Origin: JACCZX01 sp963829995
GTDB taxonomy: Bacteria; Pseudomonadota; Gammaproteobacteria; Burkholderiales; Burkholderiaceae_F
DNA length: 64,000 nt
Reading direction: 5' to 3'
Assembly: GCA_963829995.1 (NCBI GenBank)
Contig: CAWHKW010000035.1
Span: 32,403-96,402 of the forward strand
Part shown: positions 53,620-62,707 of the stretch, piece after piece
Position numbering within the stretch: the stretch's first letter is position 1
Layout: each line of letters starts with the position of its first letter
The notes under the pieces: model-generated
What the model was told of the DNA's origin: nothing
What the model saw: the letters and a program-made list of their open reading frames with translations, nothing else
The model's database searches: none
Made by a program: the position numbers and the translations under genes

Positions 53620-54606
53620 TCATTGCGCGGGCAACAGAACGGCGGCTCCATCGAAGGCGCCGGCGCGCAGCGCGTCGAGCGCTTCGTTGGCCGCGTCAAG
53701 CGCGAACGGTGTCGCATGGAGCCGGATCGGGTATTGCGCGGCAAGCGCAAGAAAAGCTTCGCCGTCCGCGCGCGTCAGATTTGCAACCGAGCGCACGACA
53801 CGCTCACCCCATAGCAGCGAATAGGGGAACGCCGGTATGTCGCTCATATGTATACCGGCACAAATAACTACGCCGCCTTTCCGCACTGCCCGCAAAGCCG
53901 AAGGTATCAGCGCGCCTACTGGAGCAAACAGTAGGGCGGCGTCGAGAAGGACCGGGGGTTGCATCGTCGAATCGCCGGCCCAAGTTGCGCCGAGGTCACA
54001 CGCAAATTGCTGCGAGCGAAGATCGCCGGGGCGCGTAAACGCATAAACGCTGCGGCCTTGTGCAACTGCTATTTGCGCAACGATGTGCGCCGCCGCGCCG
54101 AACCCGTACAAACCGATCCGGCTGCCAACATGACTATCAGCCATCGCATATGCCCGATAGCCGATCAATCCGGCGCATAGCAGCGGCGCTGCGTGCAGAT
54201 CGTCGTAACGGTCAGGAAGCGCAAAGCAATAACGCTCATCAGCCACCGCATATGCGGCGTACCCTCCGTCGCGGTGGTAGCCCGTGAAAATCGCCTGCTC
54301 GCAGAGATTCTCGCGAGCGTCAGCACAATATCGGCAGCTCCCGCACGTGCCCCCGAGCCACGGGACACCGATGCGCGCTCCGATCGTGAAGCGTCGAGCG
54401 CCATTGCCGTTGGCAACGACGACACCGACGATCTCGTGACCGGGAACAAGCGGCATGCGTGTTAGGGGCAGCTCGCCGTCGACGATATGAAGATCGGTGC
54501 GGCACACGCCGCACGCACGCACCTCAAGCAGCACTTCGTTCGCGGCGGGAACGGGAACTGGAAGATCGGCAGGAAGTAGCTTGCGCGTGGCCGCCGTTAA
54601 TTGCAT
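53620..54606 (-). CDS. Zinc-dependent alcohol dehydrogenase
   Basis: A 328-residue medium-chain dehydrogenase. Catalytic zinc ligands are in RACGVCRTDLH and PGHEIVGVV; structural zinc cysteines in CGSCRYCADARENLC; the NAD(P)-binding fold begins RIGLYGFGAAAHIVAQIA. It resembles the AdhP/AdhA group that oxidises or reduces small alcohols and aldehydes. Start MQLTAATRKLLPADLPV at 54606. It is divergent from usp1 with an FNR-type site between. Confidence 0.9.
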   Translation of the reverse strand: MQLTAATRKLLPADLPVPVPAANEVLLEVRACGVCRTDLHIVDGELPLTRMPLVPGHEIVGVVVANGNGARRFTIGARIGVPWLGGTCGSCRYCADARENLCEQAIFTGYHRDGGYAAYAVADERYCFALPDRYDDLHAAPLLCAGLIGYRAYAMADSHVGSRIGLYGFGAAAHIVAQIAVAQGRSVYAFTRPGDLRSQQFACDLGATWAGDSTMQPPVLLDAALLFAPVGALIPSALRAVRKGGVVICAGIHMSDIPAFPYSLLWGERVVRSVANLTRADGEAFLALAAQYPIRLHATPFALDAANEALDALRAGAFDGAAVLLPAQ

Positions 54607-54656
54607 CGCGAGCATGGTTTTAATTTTGCGTCGAGAAGGGCCCTCGCGGTCAAAGG

Positions 54657-54670
54657 TTGATTTCTGTCAA
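54657..54670. promoter_or_regulatory. FNR-type binding site between adh and usp1
   Basis: TTGAT-TTCT-GTCAA lies in the 127-nt gap between divergent adh (54606) and the first universal stress gene (54734), about 70 nt before the latter. In several Proteobacteria usp genes are FNR/Anr-activated. Confidence 0.65.
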
Positions 54671-54733
54671 AGTTACTTTTCCGACCGACCCTAGGATCGT
54701 CTTTGCAGGCTTGGCTCAGGGCACGGTAAAGCA

Positions 54734-55177
54734 ATGTTCCAACGCATTCTTGTACCTACTGACGGCACGCCGACCTCGAATCGCGCGGTGCAGGCCGCGG
54801 CTGCCCTGGCCAATCGGCTTGGCGCGACACTGACGCTGTTTCACGCGCTTCCTAAGTTCCGATCGCACCATTACCCCGACGGTGCTGTCCTGACTTGGCC
54901 CCCCGAGAAAGAGTATTTAGCGCAAACTGCAGAGCTCGCCGACAACCTTCTGGCGAAAGCGAGATCGTCAGTTGAAGGCAAGGGCGTGAAGGTGGCCACG
55001 GCTTACGTATATAGCGATTCCCCGGCTGAAGCGATTGTCGCGGCTGCTACCAAGGCAAAAGCCGATGTGATCGTAATAGCATCCCACGGCCGCCAGGGAC
55101 TGCAGAAGTTTCTGCTCGGAAGCGAGACACAAAAGGTTCTCGCACTCACAAAGCTCCCAGTGCTGGTCGTGCGTTAA
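54734..55177 (+). CDS. Universal stress protein UspA family (1)
   Basis: A 147-residue UspA protein. MFQRILVPTDGTPTSNRAVQ starts the fold and the ATP-binding G-x2-G-x9-G-S motif is SHGRQGLQKFLLGSETQKVL near 120-139. It is followed 57 nt later by a close paralogue, probably in one transcript. Confidence 0.93.
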   Translation: MFQRILVPTDGTPTSNRAVQAAAALANRLGATLTLFHALPKFRSHHYPDGAVLTWPPEKEYLAQTAELADNLLAKARSSVEGKGVKVATAYVYSDSPAEAIVAAATKAKADVIVIASHGRQGLQKFLLGSETQKVLALTKLPVLVVR

Positions 55178-55233
55178 AGACTTTTGACCCCGTACTGGAC
55201 GACAACAACCCAACAGGTCGAGGATTGAATTCG

Positions 55234-55677
55234 ATGTTCAAACGCATTTTTGTCTCTACGGATGGTACGACGCAGTCAGCTCGTGCAGTGAAGGCCGGCG
55301 CTGCGCTGGCTAATAGTCTCGGCGCGACGCTGACAATATTTAACGCAAGTCGCACGTACAAATCACACTACTACCCGGACGCCGGGGGAATTGCCTGGCC
55401 CCCTGAGAAGCAGTATCGGAAGGACGCGTCGGCGAACGCTGATACCGTACTGGCGACCGCGAGCGCATTAGCGCAAAAGCAGGGCGTCAGCGCGGACACG
55501 ATGCACGCGTTCAGCGACTCGCCAGCCGAAGCGATTATCGAGGGCGCCATCAAGGCAAAGGCCGACGTGATCGTGATGGCGTCGCACGGTCGAAAGGGAA
55601 TCGACAAACTGCTGCTCGGAAGTGAGACGCAGAAGGTGCTCGCCCACACGAAGCTGCCGGTTCTCGTTGTTCGCTGA
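55234..55677 (+). CDS. Universal stress protein UspA family (2)
   Basis: A 147-residue paralogue of the preceding gene (shared YPD, WPPEKQY, SDSPAEAI, KADVIVMASHGRKG and LGSETQKVL segments). I use ATG 55234; a TTG three codons earlier is possible. The pair looks like a tandem duplication that has diverged. Confidence 0.92.
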   Translation: MFKRIFVSTDGTTQSARAVKAGAALANSLGATLTIFNASRTYKSHYYPDAGGIAWPPEKQYRKDASANADTVLATASALAQKQGVSADTMHAFSDSPAEAIIEGAIKAKADVIVMASHGRKGIDKLLLGSETQKVLAHTKLPVLVVR

Positions 55678-55684
55678 GCGCGTG

Positions 55685-55717
55685 AGGTGGTCGAAGCGTT
55701 TGCGGCGCTGACCACCT
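55685..55717. terminator. Hairpin between usp2 and hsp20
   Basis: AGGTGGTC and GACCACCT form a perfect 8-bp stem around a 17-nt loop, starting 8 nt after the usp2 stop and between two convergent genes. There is no U-tract, so it may be a weak or rho-assisted terminator. Confidence 0.35.
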
Positions 55718-55863
55718 TCGATCGCAATCAGGGTGCGCGGCCGCGCTGGGTGCAGCGTTTCCCGGTGGACGCCACGGCGTTAGGCCATCGCGCGGCCGAT
55801 CGCAGTGGTTTCGATTCGCCGAACGAACGCGCGGGGGTGTCGCGGCGCAGTGCACCGCTGCAC

Positions 55864-56289
55864 TCAAGCGACGGCGAGGCGTTTTGTCTGTTGCGAAGCT
55901 TTCTTCGGCAGCGTTAGCTCAAGAACCCCATTTTCGTACTTCGCTTTGGCGGCAGTCGCATCGACATCGTTGCCAAACGACATCGAGCGCGTGGCCACTC
56001 CGTAATAGCGTTCGGATCGCAGCACCTTGCCGTCCTTTTTTTCATCGGTCTCCTTTTTCACTTCGGCACTGATGGTGAGCGAGTTACCGTTGACGCTGAC
56101 ATCGATGTCTTCCTTGCGAATTCCTGGGATGTCGGCCTTCACGACAAAGGCGTCTTCCTTCTCGTTGACATCGACTCGAATTTGCGGGGCCTGAAGCGCT
56201 TCGTTGCCGCGGACCGGTTTAAAAAAGCCGCTGAATAACTCATCGACAGGGTCCATCGAAAATAGGTTGTATGTTCGTAGGTTGTTCAT
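55864..56289 (-). CDS. Small heat-shock protein, Hsp20 family (second copy)
   Basis: A 141-residue alpha-crystallin chaperone of the IbpA/Hsp16.5-like bacterial class A: MDPVDELFSGFFKPV at the front, KADIPGIRKEDIDVSVNGNS, RSERYYGVATRSMSFGNDVD and GVLELTLPKK. GGAGGTCAG lies immediately before ATG 56289. It lies divergent to the Pat-like gene with an FNR-type site between them. Confidence 0.94.
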   Translation of the reverse strand: MNNLRTYNLFSMDPVDELFSGFFKPVRGNEALQAPQIRVDVNEKEDAFVVKADIPGIRKEDIDVSVNGNSLTISAEVKKETDEKKDGKVLRSERYYGVATRSMSFGNDVDATAAKAKYENGVLELTLPKKASQQTKRLAVA

Positions 56290-56370
56290 CTGACCTCCTG
56301 AAAAGAGCGAACGTCGAGCGCACTTCAGAGCGCTCTCAAGACAAGTCTGCGCGTCCCGGCGTCCGTGCGA

Positions 56371-56384
56371 TTGATCTTCGTCAA
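56371..56384. promoter_or_regulatory. FNR-type binding site between hsp20 and the Pat-like gene
   Basis: TTGAT-CTTC-GTCAA lies in the 189-nt gap between divergent hsp20 (56289) and the Pat-like gene (56479). Centre is about 88 nt from the former and 101 nt from the latter. Confidence 0.6.
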
Positions 56385-56478
56385 TCGTGCGGCGAAATAA
56401 CGTTGCTGGCTTGCGATCGCTAAACGATATCCTCGGCGTCGAGCGAGGCGATGTAGCCAAGCTCGTTAACCGGAACTT

Positions 56479-59173
56479 GTGATGACGATTCGCAATCTTG
56501 AGTATCTGTTTCGTCCCAAGTCGATCGCTGTGTTCGGCGCCTCCGACCGCGCGGGCAGTGTCGGTGCCACCGTGCTGCGAAACTTGATTGCGGGCGGGTT
56601 TGCAGGACCGATCTATCCAGTCAATCTGCGCCATGCAGAGGTCGCCGGACGCCGCGCCTTCCGCGACGCGGCAACGCTGCCTGAAACGCCCGATCTCGCC
56701 GTCATTGCAACGCCGCCGTCGACGGTGCCGGGCATCATCAGTGAGCTTGGCGCGCGCGGAACGCGCGCCGCAGTGGTGCTCACTGCGGGCCTGACCGCTA
56801 CGATCGACAGCCAGGACAAGACCATCGCACAGGCGATGCTCGAGGCGTCGCGTCCTTATCTGCTGCGCATCCTGGGTCCGAATTGCGTCGGGCTGCTTGT
56901 TCCAGGACTCGGCATCAATGCCAGCTTCGCTCACACGGCCGCATCGGCCGGACAACTCGCCTTCGTTTCACAATCGGGCGGGCTCACCACCGCGGTGCTC
57001 GACTGGGCGCATTCGCGCGGCATTGGCTTCTCACATTTTGTTTCACTCGGAGATGCCGCCGATATCGATTTCGGTGATGTGCTCGATTACCTGGCCAGCG
57101 ACCCGGCGACCCGCGCCATCCTTCTCTACATCGAATCGATCCGCGGAGCGCGCAAGTTCATGTCGGCCGCCAGAGCGGCCGCGCGCAACAAGCCGGTGCT
57201 CGTGGTCAAGGCCGGACGCGTGGCAGAAGCCGCACGCGCCGCTGCCTCGCACACCGGTGCGCTCGCGGGATCGGACGCGGTGTACGACGCGGCGATCAGG
57301 CGCGCGGGCATGCTGCGCGTGGACACGGTCCTCGAGCTGTTCGATGCAGTCGAAACGCTCGGCCGCGCACGATCGGTAGCCGGCGACCGCCTGGCCATCA
57401 TGACGAACGGCGGTGGCCCCGGGGTGATGGCGACCGATGCGCTTGTGCTCGGAGGAGGAAAGCTCGCCACGCTGTCGACAGAAACTATGAAGCGGCTCGA
57501 TCGGTTGCTCCCTTCCACCTGGTCGCACGGCAATCCGGTGGACATCATCGGCGATGCGCCGGCACAGCGTTACGCGGCCACCCTTGACGTACTGCTCGAC
57601 GAGCCGGGAGCAGACGTCGTCCTGTTCATGCACGTTCCCACAGCGATCGTGCCTGCCGTCGAGATTGCCCGAGCGTGCGCGTCCGCATGCGCTCCAACGC
57701 CGAGTGGCGCGCGCGTGCTGTCCTGCTGGCTGGGCGGAGACGGACTCGATGACGCGCGGGAGGTCTTTGAAGCCGCTGGGATACCGACTTATGCGACACC
57801 CGAGCGCGCCGTCGCGGCTTTCCTGCAGCTCGTCAACTATCGCCGCAACCAGGAATCGCTGATGCAGATCCCCGGTGCGACGAGCGCCTCAGCGCCCGAC
57901 ACCGCCGCAGCGCGCACCGTCATTCAAGAAGCATTGACGCAAGGACGCGAATTGCTCAGCGAACCGGAAGCGAAGCGCGTGCTTTCGGCGTACGGCATAC
58001 CCGTGGTCCAGACCGTCGTCGCCGCAGACGCCGCCGATGCAGCGCGTATCGCTGAGCAGATCGGATTTCCGGTGGCATTGAAGATTATTTCGCCGCAAGT
58101 GACGCATAAGTCGGACGTTGGCGGTGTCGCGCTCGGTTTGTCGAGCACGGCGGAAGTGCATGACGCGGCAGAAGCCATGGCGAGGCGCTTACGCGAGCAC
58201 GCGCCGAAGGCGGTACTGGTCGGCTTTAGTGTGCAGCAAATGGTGCGTCGGCCGCGCGCGGTCGAAACGATCGTCGGCGCCACGGTCGACGCGACGTTCG
58301 GTCCGGTAATTCTCTTTGGCCAAGGCGGGGTCGCAGTGGAAATAATCGGGGACCGGGCAGTCGGTCTGCCACCACTGAATATTGCGCTCGCCAAAGAGCT
58401 GGTGTCGCGCACGCGCATTGCGCGGCTGCTCGAGGGATACCGTGATCGACCGCCGGCCGATCGCCAGGCGCTCTACCTCGCATTGATACAGGTGTCGCAG
58501 CTAGTCACTGATCTGCCGGAAGTTGTGGAGCTCGATATCAATCCGCTGCTGGTCGACGAGCAGGGGCGTCATCGCGCTTGATGCGCGCGTGCGGATCGCG
58601 CGGGCGGAGCAATCAGCAGTAACGCGACTCGCGATTCGACCTTATCCGCACGAGCTCGAAGAGCAGATCGAATTCCATGGGCGAGCAATGGTGCTGCGGC
58701 CGATCCGCCCGGAGGATGAGCCGCAGCATGCGCGATTCCTGGCAGAGGTTGAGCCGCAGGATTTGCATCTAAGGTTTTTTCACGTTGTGCGCGCCTTTGC
58801 GCATTCGCAGCTGGCGCGCTTCACGCAGATCGACTACGACCGTGAAATGGCATTCATCGCCACCGTGCCAGCCGATGGTGAGAGCGAGACACTGGGTGTC
58901 GTGCGCGCCATCTCCGACCCTGACGGCGCCCGCGCCGAATTCGCGATTCTGATTCGCTCCGACGTCAAAGGCCGGGGCCTCGGGGCCGTGCTGATGAGAA
59001 AGGTGATCGGTTACTGCCGTGCGCGAAATATCGGCGAACTGGTCGGTGACGTGCTGGCGACGAATACGCGAATGCTGGCGCTTGCGCGCGATCTCGGTTT
59101 CGAATTTACTGCCAGCGAAGATCCATCAGTTGTGCGGGTGAAGCTCGTTTTGACTGAAGCGGCTGCGGCTTAA
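56479..59173 (+). CDS. Pat-like protein: ADP-forming acyl-CoA synthetase domains fused to GNAT acetyltransferase (one frameshift)
   Basis: About 898 residues if an indel near 58565 is allowed. Domains: CoA-binding (SIAVFGASDRAGSVGATVL), succinyl-CoA ligase-like (AFVSQSGGLTTAVLDWAH; ASHTGALAGSD), ATP-grasp (LLSEPEAKRVLSAYGIPVV, FPVALKIISPQVTHKSDVGG), then GNAT (MVLRPIRPEDEPQHARFLAE, EFAILIRSDVKGRGLGAVLM). This order and length match Pat/YfiQ, the lysine acetyltransferase that inactivates acetyl-CoA synthetase, rather than a free synthetase. The break sits between ATP-grasp and GNAT, so the alternative of two separate genes (synthetase plus acetyltransferase) must be kept. Confidence 0.87.
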
Positions 59174-59179
59174 TGCGCG

Positions 59180-59920
59180 CTATTTATCGCACGCAACGTG
59201 GCCCGCAACGATCGCACGGAGCCCGTCCGGATCGGTGATCTGAATTCGCTTCTGGTTAACATCGATCAAGCCATCCTGCGCGAAACGCGACAATGCTCGG
59301 CTGACGGTTTCCAGCTTAAGGCCGAGATAGCTGCCGATCTCGGCGCGCGTCATGCGCAGCACAAAGTCGCTGCGTGAATAGCCGCGCGCCTCGAAACGCT
59401 GCGAAAGGTTAAGCAAGAAAGCCGACAGCCGCTCTTCGGCATGCATCGTTCCCAATAGCAGCATGACGCCGTGCTCGCGCACGATTTCGCGGCTCATCAC
59501 TTTGTGAAAGTGGTTGCGAAGGCTCGGTACCGACGACGCGACTTCCTCCAACCGCTCGTATGGAATCACGCAAACATCCGTGTCTTCGAGTGCGACCGTT
59601 TCACACGTATGCGCCTCGCTGCCGATGCCGTCCAACCCCACCAGCTCGCCGGCCATGTAAAAGCCGGTCACCTGCTCGCGGCCGTCGGGCGAGACCACGG
59701 TGCTCTTCAGGAAGCCGACTCTCACCGCGTAAAGTGATTTGAACTTGTCCCCGGCACGAAACAGGTTGTCGCCGCGCCGGATCTTCTTTCTTGTCGAGAC
59801 CAGTGCTTCAAGACGCTCGAGGTCGCCTGACGAGAGTCCGTAGGGCAAACACAGCTCGCGCATGTTGCAGCTGGCGCACGCTATCTTCAAATGGCTGATG
59901 GAAAGGGTCGGAGCGTTCAT
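59180..59920 (-). CDS. fnr: FNR-type oxygen-sensing regulator (paralogue 3)
   Basis: A 246-residue protein, the closest of the three to E. coli FNR in its N-terminus (LKIACASCNMRELCLPYGL) with the fourth Cys in TDVCVIPYERLEE. Recognition helix LGLKLETVSRALSRF. Start MNAPTLSISHLK at 59920. It is divergent from hemN with an FNR-type palindrome between them, the classic arrangement of fnr and hemN. Confidence 0.94.
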   Translation of the reverse strand: MNAPTLSISHLKIACASCNMRELCLPYGLSSGDLERLEALVSTRKKIRRGDNLFRAGDKFKSLYAVRVGFLKSTVVSPDGREQVTGFYMAGELVGLDGIGSEAHTCETVALEDTDVCVIPYERLEEVASSVPSLRNHFHKVMSREIVREHGVMLLLGTMHAEERLSAFLLNLSQRFEARGYSRSDFVLRMTRAEIGSYLGLKLETVSRALSRFAQDGLIDVNQKRIQITDPDGLRAIVAGHVACDK

Positions 59921-59986
59921 TAATAGATTTCCCGTGCCAAACGCGGCTGCCAGGCGCAGCAATGCGCACGCAGTCGTGGTCTTCGC

Positions 59987-60000
59987 TTGACCGGCGTCAA
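59987..60000. promoter_or_regulatory. FNR-type binding site between fnr paralogue 3 and hemN
   Basis: TTGAC-CGGC-GTCAA, a perfect inverted repeat, is 67 nt before the fnr ATG and 106 nt before hemN. hemN is a typical FNR target. Confidence 0.68.
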
Positions 60001-60106
60001 ACCGTCAACCGTCAATGCTCGAATAATACGCACCAGTGTGACACGGGGCTCGCGGCAGGACCGGGCCGGATGTGCAAGTGCCGAACCCTTTTGATAGAGA
60101 AGCCAG

Positions 60107-61483
60107 GTGAAACTTCCAGACGCTTCGCTGCTACGCCGTTTCGACATCCCGGGACCACGCTATACGTCGTACCCGACCGCCGATCGGTTCGTCGAGGCGT
60201 TCGATGCGCCGACGTTTGCTGCGTGGCTTGGCAAACGCGGCGATCTTTCCACCGCGGCACCGCTGTCGCTGTATGTCCACATTCCGTTTTGCAACACAGT
60301 CTGTTACTACTGCGCTTGCAACAAGGTCATCACCAAAGACCATACTAAGGCGGCCGAATATCTGGATGCGCTCGAGCGCGAGACCGCAATGGTCGCCGAC
60401 CGCGTGAGCGGTGGACGCTCGATCGAACAACTGCATATTGGGGGCGGATCGCCGACATTTTTAGATAACGATCAGCTGCGCCGCCTGATGGCGATCGTTA
60501 CACAACGATTTCCGCTTACGGCCAATGCCGAGGCAGGCATCGAAGTCGATCCACGCGGGACTGGACCCGACAAGGTGCGCGTGCTCGGCGCACTGGGGTT
60601 CAACCGGCTATCGATCGGCGTCCAGGATTTCGATCCGCATGTGCAGAAGGCCGTCAACCGCTTACAGAGCTTCGAGATTACCCAGCTGACGATCGAGGCC
60701 GCCCGTAGCGTCGGCTTCAGGTCGATCAATTTGGACCTGATCTATGGGCTGCCGCACCAGACACGCGCCACATTTGCCTCGACGCTCGACAAGGTGCTCG
60801 TACTCAGCCCGGAGCGTATTGCGCTCTATCACTACGCGCATTTGCCCGAGCGGTTCAAGCCTCAACGTCGTATCGACGTTGCCGCGTTGCCGGCGCCGCA
60901 GGAGAAGCTGCACATCATGCTCGACGCCATCACCCGCCTGACGGATGCTGGATACCAGTACATCGGCATGGATCACTTTGCGAAATCCAGCGACGATCTG
61001 GCGCGCGCGCAACTCCAAGGTCGCCTGCATCGCAATTTTCAGGGCTACAGCACGCGCCCTGATTGCGATCTGATCGGACTGGGCGTGTCGGCCATCAGTA
61101 AAATCGGCCCGACCTATGCGCAGAACGTGCGCGAACTGCCGGAGTACTACGACCGCGTCAACAATGGTCTCGGTGCAACGGCGCGCGGCTTGCAACTCGA
61201 TCGCGACGATCTGGTGCGCCGTTCGGTCATCATGGCCCTGATGTGTCATTTCGAGGTCTCGAAGGAGGCGATCGAAACCGCACATCTGATCAAGTTCGAC
61301 GAGTATTTCCGCCGCGAGCTGTCGTCGATGACGCCGCTTCTCGAAGCGGGGCTGGTCGAGGACACGGCCGAATGGCTCACCGTGACCCCCAGCGGGCGGC
61401 TTCTGGTGCGTGCAGTGGCGATGAACTTCGACCGCTATCTGGGTCAAGATCAGCGCGCCCGCCAATACTCGCGGATTTTGTAG
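60107..61483 (+). CDS. hemN: Oxygen-independent coproporphyrinogen III dehydrogenase
   Basis: A 458-residue radical SAM enzyme that makes protoporphyrinogen IX anaerobically. The cluster motif is HIPFCNTVCYYCACNKV (C-x3-C-x2-C with the extra Cys of true HemN) near residues 62-78; GGGSPTFL and the C-terminal HemN domain (RRSVIMALMCHFEVSKEAI) are present. Start is GTG 60107. It provides heme for the cytochromes encoded nearby when oxygen is absent. Confidence 0.95.
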   Translation: MKLPDASLLRRFDIPGPRYTSYPTADRFVEAFDAPTFAAWLGKRGDLSTAAPLSLYVHIPFCNTVCYYCACNKVITKDHTKAAEYLDALERETAMVADRVSGGRSIEQLHIGGGSPTFLDNDQLRRLMAIVTQRFPLTANAEAGIEVDPRGTGPDKVRVLGALGFNRLSIGVQDFDPHVQKAVNRLQSFEITQLTIEAARSVGFRSINLDLIYGLPHQTRATFASTLDKVLVLSPERIALYHYAHLPERFKPQRRIDVAALPAPQEKLHIMLDAITRLTDAGYQYIGMDHFAKSSDDLARAQLQGRLHRNFQGYSTRPDCDLIGLGVSAISKIGPTYAQNVRELPEYYDRVNNGLGATARGLQLDRDDLVRRSVIMALMCHFEVSKEAIETAHLIKFDEYFRRELSSMTPLLEAGLVEDTAEWLTVTPSGRLLVRAVAMNFDRYLGQDQRARQYSRIL

Positions 61484-61551
61484 CGGCGATGGCCGCTTGT
61501 TGCCAAATCAACTAAACGGATTTGCAAAGGTTCCCGTTAACGGATGGATTC

Positions 61552-61565
61552 TTGATCTATAGCAA
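61552..61565. promoter_or_regulatory. Degenerate FNR-like site upstream of mtrA
   Basis: TTGAT-CTAT-AGCAA lies about 140 nt before the mtrA ATG and resembles the site before dctP (TTGATCTATGACAA). The second half-site is poor. TTGAT and ATCAA also occur here 8 nt apart, a spacing FNR does not use. Confidence 0.3.
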
Positions 61566-61698
61566 TCAATCGCTCTAGGTCCGGTTGACGCTGCCCAGCA
61601 CCCTGCCTACTTTTCGCCGATATGCCGGCGAGAGCCCTCTCCGGCCGCGGAGTTTGAACTCACCGAGCCGCGATTCGATTTTGTCTGGGGAGGCGTCG

Positions 61699-62697
61699 AT
61701 GCGAGTAAGGACCGTGGTGGCTGTCATCACCCTGGTGTCCGTCATCACTACGGCGGCCGTTTCCACGCTATACGGCCCGATCGCGGCCGCTCAGCCGGCG
61801 ACCGGTCAGAGCCCGGCGACTGGTCAGAGCCAAGTATGCGCAGGCTGCCACCAGGACTACGTCAGCTCGTTCCTTGCAGGGCCGCACGGGGCAAAAGGCG
61901 CAAAAGGCTCTCCCGCAGCAATCGGCTCCGAGTGCTCTTCGTGTCACGGAGATGTCGGTCCGCACCTGCAAGACCCAATGAAGGCGAAGCCGGCGATGCT
62001 GTTCGGCAACCGCGTCAATGCGACGGCCGAAAGTGCGGTCTGCCTCACGTGTCATCAGCCGAACCGGCAGTTAACGTTCTGGGGCTCGGGCAAGCATGCG
62101 TTAAACGAGGTCAGCTGCAACTCATGCCATAGCGTGCATGGGCCTGTAGGCGACGGCCAGAAAGCCTCGCTGAAAACTACCGGACCGAAGATCGGCCCCT
62201 TTACCACGACACAGCGTCAGCTTGAATACGAGACGTGCAATTCGTGTCATGCGCCGATCCGCGCGGCGATCCTGAAGCAGTCGCACCATCCGATCATCGA
62301 AGGCAAGGTGACCTGTTCCAGCTGTCATAACCCGCACGGTGCGCTGTCGCATGTGATGCTGAAAAACGAGACCGTTAACGATCAGTGCCTTTCATGCCAT
62401 ACCGAGAAGCGCGGCCCGTACGTGTTCTCGCATCCTGCGGTACAGGAAAACTGCCTGTCGTGTCATACGCCGCACGGATCCGTTCACACCAAGCTGCTCA
62501 GTGAGAAGGTGCCGAATCTTTGTCAGGATTGTCACGACTGGTCGCGCCATCCAGGCACGATCTACCAAGGCAACAACGCGTGGCCGCCACAGGGTAATGC
62601 GAACACGCGCTTTATCGCTCGCTCCTGCCTCAACTGCCATAACGCAATCCACGGCAGCAATGCTCCGGGTAATCGCGGCAGGTTCCTGATCCGCTAG
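61699..62697 (+). CDS. mtrA: Decaheme c-type cytochrome, MtrA/PioA/MtoA family
   Basis: A 332-residue periplasmic cytochrome. ATG 61699 has GGGGAGG 5-11 nt upstream and gives a signal peptide ending about AAA before QPATGQ. Ten CXXCH motifs are countable: CAGCH, CSSCH, CLTCH, CNSCH, CNSCH, CSSCH, CLSCH, CLSCH, CQDCH and CLNCH. That is the heme number and length of MtrA. With the MtrB barrel downstream it spans the outer membrane and passes electrons between the periplasm and extracellular iron or electrodes. Direction (Fe(III) reduction or Fe(II) oxidation) cannot be told from the gene alone. Confidence 0.94.
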   Translation: MRVRTVVAVITLVSVITTAAVSTLYGPIAAAQPATGQSPATGQSQVCAGCHQDYVSSFLAGPHGAKGAKGSPAAIGSECSSCHGDVGPHLQDPMKAKPAMLFGNRVNATAESAVCLTCHQPNRQLTFWGSGKHALNEVSCNSCHSVHGPVGDGQKASLKTTGPKIGPFTTTQRQLEYETCNSCHAPIRAAILKQSHHPIIEGKVTCSSCHNPHGALSHVMLKNETVNDQCLSCHTEKRGPYVFSHPAVQENCLSCHTPHGSVHTKLLSEKVPNLCQDCHDWSRHPGTIYQGNNAWPPQGNANTRFIARSCLNCHNAIHGSNAPGNRGRFLIR

Positions 62698-62707
62698 GGA
62701 GAGAAGA

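Noticed and set aside
61552..61569. TTGAT and ATCAA arms 8 nt apart before mtrA as a perfect FNR box
   Set aside because: FNR requires a 4-nt spacer; only the degenerate N4 reading is kept, at low confidence.
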